A DNA stretch of 7,087 nucleotides, taken from Pseudomonadota bacterium. Lineage in GTDB: Bacteria; Pseudomonadota; Gammaproteobacteria; Xanthomonadales; Marinicellaceae. Below, piece by piece: positions 1-6,300 of this stretch (its first letter is position 1; every line of letters starts with the position of its first letter). The stretch covers positions 1 through 7,087 of the forward strand of contig QQUO01000248.1 of assembly GCA_008501575.1 (NCBI GenBank). Direction: 5' to 3'. A model generated the notes under the pieces. That model worked only from the letters and a program-made list of their open reading frames with translations. It was not told where the DNA came from and made no database searches. The position numbers were made by a program, and so were the translations under genes.

Positions 1-92
1 ATGGATTCATACAGGAAGTAAGTAAGTGCTAGGATTGCGATTGCGAGTACAACCTGCAATGCGGTCTGAACTCCCCGGCTGCTGGACGCCAT
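1..92 (-). CDS. N-terminal fragment of a membrane-anchored protein of unknown function (runs off the left edge)
   Basis: Reading the minus strand from an ATG at base 92 gives 30 complete codons that stay open to the window edge. The peptide starts MASSSRGVQTALQ and continues as an almost pure hydrophobic stretch (roughly residues 11-28, rich in Val, Leu, Ala, Ile) ending in Tyr-Glu-Ser. This is the look of a real N-terminal signal anchor, not of random translation. A purine-rich GAGAAG lies a few bases upstream of the ATG and could be a weak ribosome binding site. The frame differs from that of the truncated response regulator covering the same bases, so only one of the two readings is likely native here. 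I do not recognise the family. The style recalls short single-pass proteins of Bacteroidota or Rhodothermota relatives, but that is an impression only. It probably belongs to different source DNA from the rest of the window. Confidence 0.4.
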   Translation of the reverse strand, partial: MASSSRGVQTALQVVLAIAILALTYFLYES

Positions 93-547
93 TGTTGTCT
101 TCTCGATGTGAACGGTTGGAACAGAAAGGATCCGTACCGCGAGGGTACATGCAGGGCGCTTTGGTCGAATTCGCCGCGGTGGCGGCGGACCAGGGATTTG
201 ACGCGGGCCACCAGTTCATCGGGGTTAAAGGGTTTCACCAGATAATCATCGGCACCGGAATCAAAGCCGGTGATTTTGTCGTCGATTTGGTCGCGGGCGG
301 TGAGCATAATAATCGGTACATCAGAGCGGGCTTCTTTGCGAACTTTTTGGCAGATTTCAAAGCCTTCGATACCGGGCAGCATGACATCCAAAATCAGGGC
401 GTCATAGTGATTGGTGACCGCCAGATGCAGGCCGGTGATGCCATCGGCGGCATAATCGACGGTGATTTCGGCCAGTTCCAGAAAGTCGGTGACGGTTTCT
501 GCCAAAGACAGGTGGTCTTCCACCAGCAGTACTGTGATGTTGTTCAT
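29..547 (-). CDS. Response regulator, OmpR/PhoB-type receiver domain, C-terminal DNA-binding domain lost
   Basis: This is the partner of the histidine kinase directly upstream: a receiver that should take phosphate on Asp and act through a C-terminal winged helix. Residues 1-120 form a complete receiver, with the acidic pair Glu10-Asp11, phospho-acceptor Asp54 in LILDVMLPG, Thr83 in MLTARD, and Lys105 in DYLVKPF. The linker VRRHRGEFDQSALHV (120-134) is typical of OmpR-family regulators. From residue 135 on, the 38 residues to the TAG at 31-29 resemble nothing in the family. They lack a winged helix, and the total of 172 residues is well short of the usual 220-240. The start ATG overlaps the kinase stop as ATGA and has a strong AGGAG eight bases upstream. 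The missing half most likely reflects a chimeric join near base 148. A true truncation producing a receiver-only protein is possible but less likely, because the tail is also the 5' end of another open frame. Confidence 0.85.
   Translation of the reverse strand: MNNITVLLVEDHLSLAETVTDFLELAEITVDYAADGITGLHLAVTNHYDALILDVMLPGIEGFEICQKVRKEARSDVPIIMLTARDQIDDKITGFDSGADDYLVKPFNPDELVARVKSLVRRHRGEFDQSALHVPSRYGSFLFQPFTSRRQQWRPAAGEFRPHCRLYSQSQS
134..148. repeat. Short inverted repeat at the breakpoint
   Basis: GTACC (134-138) and GGTAC (144-148) are perfect inverted arms separated by GCGAG. The pair ends exactly where the response regulator reading frame stops making sense (codon of Val134, bases 148-146). 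Five-base arms are short and could be chance. The position is what makes them worth listing, since short inverted homologies are common at chimeric joins. Confidence 0.4.
134..150. other. Probable breakpoint (chimeric assembly or rearrangement junction)
   Basis: To the right of about base 148 the minus strand encodes a normal response regulator. To the left, the same frame gives unrelated residues and then a stop, while another minus-strand frame begins a plausible membrane protein with its own ATG at base 92. The change is abrupt and falls on a 5-bp inverted repeat. Base composition differs little across it (about 52% GC in bases 1-145 by hand count), so composition does not settle the matter. 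It is either an assembly or amplification artefact, which seems more likely at a contig edge, or a real deletion or insertion. Confidence 0.6.
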
Positions 548-1869
548 TGTTTTGTCTCCTGTGTCGCTAAACTATTCACCTGGGTGAGGGTTAAGGTAAC
601 TGTGGTTCCTTCATTCAGTTGACTTTCAAAAGCCACTTGCCAACCGCATTGTTGGCACAGCCAATCAACAATCGACAGACCCAGGCCAAAGCCTTTTTCA
701 GCAAACTCATCACCACGATAAAAAGGCTCTTTAATGCGGGCCAGGGTTCTGGCATCCATGCCTTTCCCTTTATCCGAAATAATGATGTGATTATGATCGA
801 TGGTGACCGTCAACTCAGGCTCATCACCGGAATATAAACAGGCGTTGCGCACCAAATTACTGATTATCATGGCAAACAGCTGTTCGGACAAGGGGGCTTC
901 AATCAGGTGCCTGGCCTGCCAGGTTAAATGCACTGTTTTTTCGGGAAATAAGGCAATGGCTTGCTCAATAGTGTTTCTCAGGAGGTCATTGACCACGGTC
1001 ACTTGTTGATTGGTCACCTGGTTTTCCCGCGATAAAACCAGCAATGCTTCAATCAAGGATTGCATATCAACCACCATCGGCTCCATGCGGTTAACCAGAC
1101 GTTCCGCCGAGGCTGCCAGAGGTTGTTTTTTTAATAATTCAATATTGCCTTTTAATACGGCCAGCGGCGTGCGTAATTCATGACCGGCATAGCGTGAAAA
1201 ATTTCGCTCGCGATTGACAAATTCGGCAATGCGTCCTGAAACGTTTTCAAAGGTGGCCACCAATGTCGCTATTTCGTTGTTGGCGTTTTGATTCAAGTCA
1301 TCAAAGTGCAGACGGCTTAACCCGGTTTGCGAGATATCCACCTGCTCTAACTTGCGCACCAACTGTAATATGGGCGAAAGCGCGCGTTTAGAATACACAT
1401 AAGAGACAAAAGCCGGTAAATAAATAACCAGCAATACAATCACCAAGGGTGTAATACCAAAATAAAACGCCAGTTTCGACACCTGGGCTTCTTCAAACAC
1501 CAGAAACAGCTTTTGGTTGCCCTTTTGGGTGACATAGGCAATCGGCATTTTATGATTGAGCTCAACCCTTTGGTAAGATTCCTGCATCTGTGCCAATGGT
1601 GCCGGCACCTGTGAAAAATCATCGTTATTAACCATGTAACCGGTGAGATTCATGGTTTTGGGCAGTGGAAAATCGGGATTTTTTGCTCGGTGTTCCCAAA
1701 AGAATTGAGCCTCACCCTGTAACGCCTGTTTAATCAGGACATTTTCCACCACTTTGGCGGCGCCAAAAACACCGCCGATGGTGGCTAAACTGATAAAAAT
1801 CAATTGAATAAAAAAGACCTTATTCAGTTTACTAACCAAGCCTTTGTCTTTTTTAATTGCGTTGCTCAT
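544..1869 (-). CDS. Membrane sensor histidine kinase
   Basis: This 441-residue, complete two-component sensor kinase sits in the inner membrane and phosphorylates the response regulator encoded next. In order it has TM1 (about 17-38), a periplasmic region of about 95 residues (39-133), TM2 (about 134-157), a HAMP linker (about 158-218), the HisKA H-box FSRYAGHELRTPLAV with phospho-acceptor His230, and a HATPase_c domain. The last shows the N-box with Asn342 (SNLVRNACLYS), a G1 box (SDKGKGM, 365-371), an F-box (EPFYRG, 381-386) and a G2 box (GFGLGLSI, 393-400). All residues needed for activity appear present. I cannot assign the ligand of the periplasmic region. It is rich in charged and aromatic residues (FFWEHRAKNPDFPLP at 56-70) and has no cache or PAS signature I can recognise. 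The gene starts with an ATGA overlap on the second methyltransferase gene, so it is translated as part of the lipid operon. Its specificity is unknown; membrane or lipid state is a guess from the neighbours. Confidence 0.93.
   Translation of the reverse strand: MSNAIKKDKGLVSKLNKVFFIQLIFISLATIGGVFGAAKVVENVLIKQALQGEAQFFWEHRAKNPDFPLPKTMNLTGYMVNNDDFSQVPAPLAQMQESYQRVELNHKMPIAYVTQKGNQKLFLVFEEAQVSKLAFYFGITPLVIVLLVIYLPAFVSYVYSKRALSPILQLVRKLEQVDISQTGLSRLHFDDLNQNANNEIATLVATFENVSGRIAEFVNRERNFSRYAGHELRTPLAVLKGNIELLKKQPLAASAERLVNRMEPMVVDMQSLIEALLVLSRENQVTNQQVTVVNDLLRNTIEQAIALFPEKTVHLTWQARHLIEAPLSEQLFAMIISNLVRNACLYSGDEPELTVTIDHNHIIISDKGKGMDARTLARIKEPFYRGDEFAEKGFGLGLSIVDWLCQQCGWQVAFESQLNEGTTVTLTLTQVNSLATQETKQ
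556..560 (-). promoter_or_regulatory. Shine-Dalgarno site of the response regulator gene
   Basis: AGGAG on the minus strand lies eight bases upstream of the ATG at 547 and inside the last codons of the kinase gene. It is the clearest ribosome binding site in the window and fixes the regulator start, even though the two genes also overlap as ATGA. Confidence 0.7.
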
Positions 1870-2900
1870 TTATTTTTTGCAGACCACAGATAATGCCCCA
1901 CCAACCATTGATTACCTTTATCATAACCAAACAACTCGGCACATGACATAAAAAAGATGCGCCAGCGCTGCCACCACAAGGCCGCGTCATCACCATACAC
2001 CCGCTCTAATACCGGCATGATGTGGTTTTTATTGCGATCCATGTTATTGAGCCAGTGGTTCGATGTTTTCTCATAATGCTGACCTGATAACAGCCATCGG
2101 CGTTGCACTTTCATGTCATCCTGAAAAAACAAAAACGTGTCCTGGGCCGGCATTTGTCCGCCACTAAAAAAATATTCAGACATCCAGTCATCTTCACCGT
2201 GGACTTCATAAGGGTACATTAAATATCGATGACAAAAGATATGCACAAACATCAAACCATCGGACTTTAACCAGGTAGAACAGTTGGCCAGAAGCTGCTG
2301 GTAGTTTCGAATATGCTCAAACATTTCAATGGATATGATGCGGTCAAACCGCTGGTCTAACGTCAATTCATTGATATCACAGGTGATGATTTCAACATGA
2401 CTTAATCCGCGTTCCTGTGCCTGTCCCATAATGTATTCTCGTTGCGAATGGGAGTTAGAGACGCCGGTAATTTTTGCTTTCGGAAATTGTTCGGCCATAA
2501 ATAAGGTCAACGAACCCCAGCCACAGCCCAGTTCAAGAATCTGCTGACCGTCCTTGAGTTGCGCCCGTTCAATATATAAATCCAGCATGCGCCGTTCTGC
2601 CGTTGATAAATCATCACCCGGCTGATAATAAGCCGATGAATATTTAGCATAATCACCCAATACCCATTGATAAAATTCAGCGTCCACTTCGTAGTGTTGT
2701 TCATTGGCTTTATCGGTTTCAATGGCCATCGCTGTGGTTTTAAGTTCATTTAAAAAGTCATAAAACCGTACAGATGCGTGTTCAGGATGACAGGCAGATT
2801 CCTCCTGTAGTCGTTTTTGAAGTAAATGGCGAATACCGGCACGTACCAGAAAATCAGGTACCAGGCCACGCTCCACCCATTGAATGAGTTTAGACATCAT
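1866..2900 (-). CDS. SAM-dependent methyltransferase, CFA superfamily, coclaurine N-methyltransferase-like
   Basis: This 344-residue, complete enzyme has the CFA/Mmas fold. Helical N-terminal residues 1-80 are followed by the acceptor-pocket segment KYSSAYY (86-92), SAM motif I ILELGCGWGS (121-130), the catalytic-type EMFEH (192-196, with Glu195 and His196), FVHIFCHR (218-225), EDDWMSEYFFSGG (236-248) and a C-terminal AELFGYDKGNQW (321-332). Segments from 86 onward match, almost block for block, what I recall of plant (S)-coclaurine N-methyltransferases, including the EMFEH signature. They match E. coli CFA synthase less well. Bacterial relatives are usually annotated only as CFA-family methyltransferases. 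Given its neighbours, the likely substrate is a phospholipid acyl chain or a lipid headgroup amine, not an alkaloid, but this is unproven. Two ATGs lie side by side; the first is 10 bases from an AGGA and was chosen, the second would remove one residue. The first ATG overlaps the DUF1295 gene by 11 nt. Confidence 0.88.
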   Translation of the reverse strand: MMSKLIQWVERGLVPDFLVRAGIRHLLQKRLQEESACHPEHASVRFYDFLNELKTTAMAIETDKANEQHYEVDAEFYQWVLGDYAKYSSAYYQPGDDLSTAERRMLDLYIERAQLKDGQQILELGCGWGSLTLFMAEQFPKAKITGVSNSHSQREYIMGQAQERGLSHVEIITCDINELTLDQRFDRIISIEMFEHIRNYQQLLANCSTWLKSDGLMFVHIFCHRYLMYPYEVHGEDDWMSEYFFSGGQMPAQDTFLFFQDDMKVQRRWLLSGQHYEKTSNHWLNNMDRNKNHIMPVLERVYGDDAALWWQRWRIFFMSCAELFGYDKGNQWLVGHYLWSAKNK

Positions 2901-3669
2901 TGTTAACAGGTCCTATAAAAAATTTGTTGGTGCGTTGTTGATAACGCTTATAAGCTAAGCCACGTTTTTTAATGGCCTGCTGTTCTGAAAATGGAATACC
3001 GGTGAGTTTTAATAAGAACAGGAGCATTAACGCCACCATGCCGAAGGCATACCAGAGGTAATCGCTGTGCCACAATAAAATCGGGTAAACGAACCAATGT
3101 AACCATTCGAAAAAGTAATTGGGGTGACGTGAATAACGCCACAAGCCGACATTGCACACTTCACTGGCGTCATGACTGCGTTTAAATTGGTGTAATTGTC
3201 GATCTGCCAAACTTTCACCCAGCAAAGCGCCACCGCCAATCACGATTGCCGCCGCCATTTGCCAAAACGCAAGCGCTTCAGTATTCAATAACCAATAGGC
3301 CGGCAATGAAAATAAGATGCTTAAACTTGCCTGGAACATAAAAAAGACAAAGAACTTTCCTTGCGTGTTTTCAGACCAATGATTTCGCAGATGTCGATAA
3401 CGGGAATCCTCATGCTGACCGTCATAACGCGCCAGTAAATGCCAACCCAATCGGCCATACCAGATAATCGGGAATAACAGCACCATCATTCGATGAGTGA
3501 TATCCGCATTCAGCGTGAATTGGTAAATAATCGCCGCGGCCACAATGCCCCACGCCCAGGCCATATCGACGCTGTCGGCATGCCGGGTTTTAAGCTGATA
3601 AACAAAAGCCGACAGTTGTAACAATAGACACGCTGCAGCAGCTAAGATGATTGGATGACTATACATCAT
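2890..3669 (-). CDS. DUF1295 membrane protein (steroid 5-alpha-reductase/ICMT-like)
   Basis: A 259-residue polytopic inner-membrane protein with about six or seven hydrophobic segments. Family marks are VDMAWAWG (34-41), GRLGWHLLAR (72-81), the ED-x-RY element (87-91), GESLADRQLHQFK (151-163) and the signature GLWRYSRHPNYFFEW (175-189). These place it in DUF1295, related to steroid 5-alpha-reductases and isoprenylcysteine methyltransferases. In reductase members this C-terminal region binds NAD(P)H, so double-bond reduction on a lipid is a reasonable guess, not a demonstrated role. The open frame extends to an ATG at 3708, which would overlap the DUF2878 gene by 50 nt. I chose the ATG at 3669 because GGAG lies eight bases upstream and because the overlap becomes 11 nt. 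It sits between two lipid-type methyltransferase genes and a DUF2878 gene, pointing to the same pathway. Confidence 0.88.
   Translation of the reverse strand: MMYSHPIILAAAACLLLQLSAFVYQLKTRHADSVDMAWAWGIVAAAIIYQFTLNADITHRMMVLLFPIIWYGRLGWHLLARYDGQHEDSRYRHLRNHWSENTQGKFFVFFMFQASLSILFSLPAYWLLNTEALAFWQMAAAIVIGGGALLGESLADRQLHQFKRSHDASEVCNVGLWRYSRHPNYFFEWLHWFVYPILLWHSDYLWYAFGMVALMLLFLLKLTGIPFSEQQAIKKRGLAYKRYQQRTNKFFIGPVNNDV
2911..2914 (-). promoter_or_regulatory. Probable ribosome binding site of the second methyltransferase gene
   Basis: AGGA on the minus strand lies 10 bases before the first of two tandem ATGs (2900 and 2897). The spacing favours the first ATG slightly, but both remain possible, as the site lies within the preceding coding sequence and translation is probably coupled. 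Confidence 0.4.
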
Positions 3670-4192
3670 ACGCCGTTCTCCACGATTTATTGATGCCATA
3701 TAAAACACTGAAATAAAACCACCAACCCACAGCGATTAACAGCATCACGGCCATCGGTTTTTGTAGCACCACCGCGCCCAGTTTAGCGGCTGAAAAATAA
3801 CTCAAGGGGGCGCCAATAATTAAAAATGCCGCACCCAGCCAATAGCTTCGGAACAACCAACGCATACCGATTTTTAATGACAAGGCAAAACCAATCCAGA
3901 GCATCAGAATCCAATACGGCGGTAACCACCACAGTGAATTAAACCAGTGCCCATAATTAACCCAACCACTGATTTGCAAGAAGCCATCCAAGACAACACC
4001 CACCACCAAACCAAAGACCATGGCCACCACATCACTGCGTTGCCAGCCTTCATAAGCAGTAACAATCAGAATCACCAAAAACACCAGCAAAGCCGGCAGC
4101 TTAAATCCATAAGCCACTCCCAAAACCACGGAAAACCACAGGGCATTGAGCAGCATGGCATGAATCACGGTTTTTAAAGTGGATGAATTCAT
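3659..4192 (-). CDS. DUF2878 integral membrane protein
   Basis: A 177-residue, very hydrophobic inner-membrane protein with about five or six membrane segments and almost no soluble domain. Recognisable family features are the N-terminal NALWFSVVLG (16-25), a glycine-rich helix with a buried acid GLVVGVVLDGFLQISG (61-76, Asp69), the WWLPPYWILMLWIGFALSL stretch (88-106), and GAPLSYFSAAKLGAV (127-141). The function of DUF2878 is unknown. From experience it commonly travels with CFA-family, DUF1365 and COG2907 genes in marine gammaproteobacteria, which suggests a role in making or handling modified membrane lipids. The ATG lies only 3 nt after the stop of the CFA-family gene and has no strong Shine-Dalgarno site, so translation probably depends on ribosomes finishing the upstream gene. 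Confidence 0.85.
   Translation of the reverse strand: MNSSTLKTVIHAMLLNALWFSVVLGVAYGFKLPALLVFLVILIVTAYEGWQRSDVVAMVFGLVVGVVLDGFLQISGWVNYGHWFNSLWWLPPYWILMLWIGFALSLKIGMRWLFRSYWLGAAFLIIGAPLSYFSAAKLGAVVLQKPMAVMLLIAVGWWFYFSVLYGINKSWRTAYDV
3678..3681 (-). promoter_or_regulatory. Shine-Dalgarno site deciding the DUF1295 start
   Basis: GGAG on the minus strand lies eight bases before tandem ATGs at 3669 and 3666. This supports the short start over the ATG at 3708, which would add 13 polar, poorly membrane-compatible residues at the N terminus. Confidence 0.6.
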
Positions 4193-4195
4193 GGG

Positions 4196-5509
4196 TTAGA
4201 CAAGGCTTTTACGCCACATGGGTCGTTGGTTGCCCGGTTTAGCCAATAACAGATGCACGTCGCTGATGGCCCGTTCAATAAAACCACCCTCGCAGTAACA
4301 GTAATAAAACCGCCACATACGCCGAAATTCACGGTCATATCCCAGGTTTTCAAGAACACCGGTTTGTTGATTAAAACGGTGTCGCCAGTCCGCCAGGGTT
4401 CGGGCATAGCTGTCGCCAATGTCTTCCAGATTGATCAGCTTCAGCCTGGTATGGTTTCCGGCGGTGGCAACAAGCGTACTGATGGATGGGATAAAGCTGC
4501 CCGGAAAAATATGTTTTTTTATAAAGTCCACTGACTTCAGGGCCTGATGGTAACGACTGTCCTCGATAGTGATGGCCTGAATCAGCGCCAGACCTTCTTC
4601 GTTTAAGAGCGCGTCACATTGTTCTAAATAGGTGGCCAGGTACTGGTGGCCGACGGCTTCCACCATTTCAATCGACACCAACTTATCAAAGCGACCAGTT
4701 AATTCACGATAATCTTTTTTAAGTACTGTAATCTGATTCGCTAAACCCGCTTGTTCAACAAGATTTTTAGCGTATTGGTACTGTTGTTCAGAGATGGTTG
4801 TGGTGGTTACCCTGCAGCCGTAATTTTTGGCCGCATAAACAGCAAAACCACCCCAACCGGTGCCGATTTCAATAACATGGTCCCGGTCATTGAGCTGTAG
4901 TTTTTCACAGATGATTTTCAATTTACGCTCAGCAGCTGTTTCTAAATCATCCTCCGCCCGCTGATACACTGCCGAGGAATACATCATGCGCTCATCTAAA
5001 AACAGACGAAATAAATCATTACCCAAATCATAATGCTCCGCGATATTCTTTTCACTGCCCCGTTGTGAGTTTTTATTGAAATAGTGACCAATTTTTAGCA
5101 ACATATTTTTTAACCGGGCACTGCCGTTTTCAATGTTGTCTAACCAATCCCGGTTACGCACAAAAACCCGAATTAACCGTGTTAATTCATCACAATCCCA
5201 CTCACCGCGACTGTACGATTCCGCCGCCCCGACACTGCCCTGCAGAACCAACGCCGAATAAAACGCATCGTCATGCACCACAATACTGACCTGTAAATCA
5301 GATAATTCATCGCCGAAATGATGTCGCTGCTCACCTTCCATAATAATCAAGTGGGCATTTTTGATACCATGAAGCTGTTTAAACAGTTGTTTTTTAAGCC
5401 AGGCGGTAAAACGACTTCGAAGCGGCCGACGGTGATCATGCACACGTGTTTGTGCAGTGGATTCAGATTGCCGGTCTTCGGCATTTAATTTATAGGTTTG
5501 TTGGGTCAT
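4196..5509 (-). CDS. Cyclopropane-fatty-acyl-phospholipid synthase family methyltransferase
   Basis: This 437-residue, complete enzyme of COG2230 transfers a methyl or methylene group from SAM to the double bond of an unsaturated acyl chain in membrane phospholipid. It has an N-terminal lipid-binding domain (about 45-130), then AEHYDLGNDLF (157-167), MMYSSAVY (175-182), SAM motif I VIEIGTGWGG (212-221), SIEMVEAVG (279-287), ALIQAITIEDSRY (308-320), KKHIFPGSFIPS (331-342) and a helical C terminus. Aligned by eye to E. coli Cfa, Glu239 is kept as Glu284 and Tyr317 as Tyr368, but Cys139 is Ser179 and His266 is Gln311. Those two help form the bicarbonate site needed for ring closure, so the product may be a methyl-branched alkene instead, as for UfaM of alphaproteobacteria; that is inference. 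The start forms ATGA with the DUF1365 stop. A plain cyclopropane synthase remains possible, since the Ser/Gln form is common among relatives. Confidence 0.93.
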   Translation of the reverse strand: MTQQTYKLNAEDRQSESTAQTRVHDHRRPLRSRFTAWLKKQLFKQLHGIKNAHLIIMEGEQRHHFGDELSDLQVSIVVHDDAFYSALVLQGSVGAAESYSRGEWDCDELTRLIRVFVRNRDWLDNIENGSARLKNMLLKIGHYFNKNSQRGSEKNIAEHYDLGNDLFRLFLDERMMYSSAVYQRAEDDLETAAERKLKIICEKLQLNDRDHVIEIGTGWGGFAVYAAKNYGCRVTTTTISEQQYQYAKNLVEQAGLANQITVLKKDYRELTGRFDKLVSIEMVEAVGHQYLATYLEQCDALLNEEGLALIQAITIEDSRYHQALKSVDFIKKHIFPGSFIPSISTLVATAGNHTRLKLINLEDIGDSYARTLADWRHRFNQQTGVLENLGYDREFRRMWRFYYCYCEGGFIERAISDVHLLLAKPGNQRPMWRKSLV

Positions 5510-6300
5510 GGTTTTTGTTTATTGGGATGGTTATAAAAAGGAATTTTTTTCAGCCACAATATGGCGGCCTGAAGATAAATATTGAGCCACATTTTCCAGC
5601 CTTGTGCCGGACGTTTGAGACCCATCGGTAATCCGGATGCTTGTTTCGGCGGCAACCATTTGCTTTTCAAGCCGACATACATCAGGGTTTCATCGTTTTT
5701 AAATAAAGTCATATGAACATCAACACCCGTGGCATTGACCTTAAAGCGCCACTGATAATGAATGTCCATCGATACAAAGGGCGAAATATGAAAGCGCTTG
5801 TCAAAATCAAAGGTATACTCACCAGTTTGTGGATTTTGCTGTTGCCGGCAATCATGAAAATAAAGCTGTTTTTCTGCCCATGGCGTATTGTTAATTTCCG
5901 ACACGATGAAACACAACTGATGCTGTTGGTAACAAAAATAAAAGTTAACGGAATTAAAACCCCTGTTGAAAAAGCGCGGATGACTCATTAACAACACTTT
6001 GCCTTGAAAAGATGCTCCGCTTTGTTGGTTTATATAGTCTTCTATTTTGTTTTGGATGGAACAATTGTCTTTGCTCACATAATCGGTTTGTTGAAATGCA
6101 TAGACATTAAACCGATTGCAACTGCGGAAAACCGATGCTTGTTGCCAGTGATCTAACCGCTTGACATCCACCAGATGCCAGTACATGCGATTGCTAAATC
6201 GATGCACTTTGGGTCTGAACCGATGGTGTAGCACCTGACCGTCTAAGTACCCGGACTGCAAAGGTTCAGGCTGTGTCCTTTGTTGATTACCCTGTGACAT
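5506..6300 (-). CDS. DUF1365 domain protein (UfaO-type family)
   Basis: A 264-residue, complete DUF1365 (COG3496) protein. Family motifs are GQVLHHRFRPKVHRF (21-35), the NSVNFYFCY block (116-124), SEINNTPWAEK (134-144), and KRFHISPFVSMDIHYQWRF (168-186). There is a moderately hydrophobic C-terminal helix (about 237-250), so it is likely membrane associated. In Rhodobacter sphaeroides the DUF1365 member UfaO is needed to put oxygen into the furan ring of furan fatty acids, and its gene neighbours a COG2907 gene as here. Whether this protein does the same is inference from family and context. Conserved His residues (25, 26, 33, 171) could be metal or substrate ligands, but I cannot show that. 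The ATG overlaps the end of the COG2907 gene by 14 nt. The stop overlaps the CFA-family start as ATGA, so all three are coupled. Confidence 0.9.
   Translation of the reverse strand: MSQGNQQRTQPEPLQSGYLDGQVLHHRFRPKVHRFSNRMYWHLVDVKRLDHWQQASVFRSCNRFNVYAFQQTDYVSKDNCSIQNKIEDYINQQSGASFQGKVLLMSHPRFFNRGFNSVNFYFCYQQHQLCFIVSEINNTPWAEKQLYFHDCRQQQNPQTGEYTFDFDKRFHISPFVSMDIHYQWRFKVNATGVDVHMTLFKNDETLMYVGLKSKWLPPKQASGLPMGLKRPAQGWKMWLNIYLQAAILWLKKIPFYNHPNKQKP

Noticed and set aside
128..179. BamHI (GGATCC), EcoRI (GAATTC) and SacII (CCGCGG) sites clustered near the breakpoint, suggesting cloning-vector sequence
   Set aside because: The EcoRI and SacII sites lie within normal receiver-linker coding sequence, and no polylinker order or vector sequence is recognisable, so chance is the better explanation.
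7..219. Minus-strand 70-codon frame overlapping the left end
   Set aside because: It crosses the suspected breakpoint in a frame matching neither the receiver nor the membrane-protein start, and its residues are low in hydrophobic pattern and motif content.
26..622. Plus-strand 198-codon open frame
   Set aside because: It lies antisense to the response regulator receiver, which has full family motifs. The plus-strand translation shows no recognisable motif and no ribosome binding site, so it is a shadow frame.
3670..3708. Longer DUF1295 start at ATG 3708
   Set aside because: It would add 13 mostly polar residues and a 50-nt overlap, whereas the ATG at 3669 has GGAG at good spacing and matches the overlap style of the next junction.
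4253..4534. Plus-strand 93-codon open frame
   Set aside because: It is antisense to the well-supported CFA-family gene, with no motif and no Shine-Dalgarno site.
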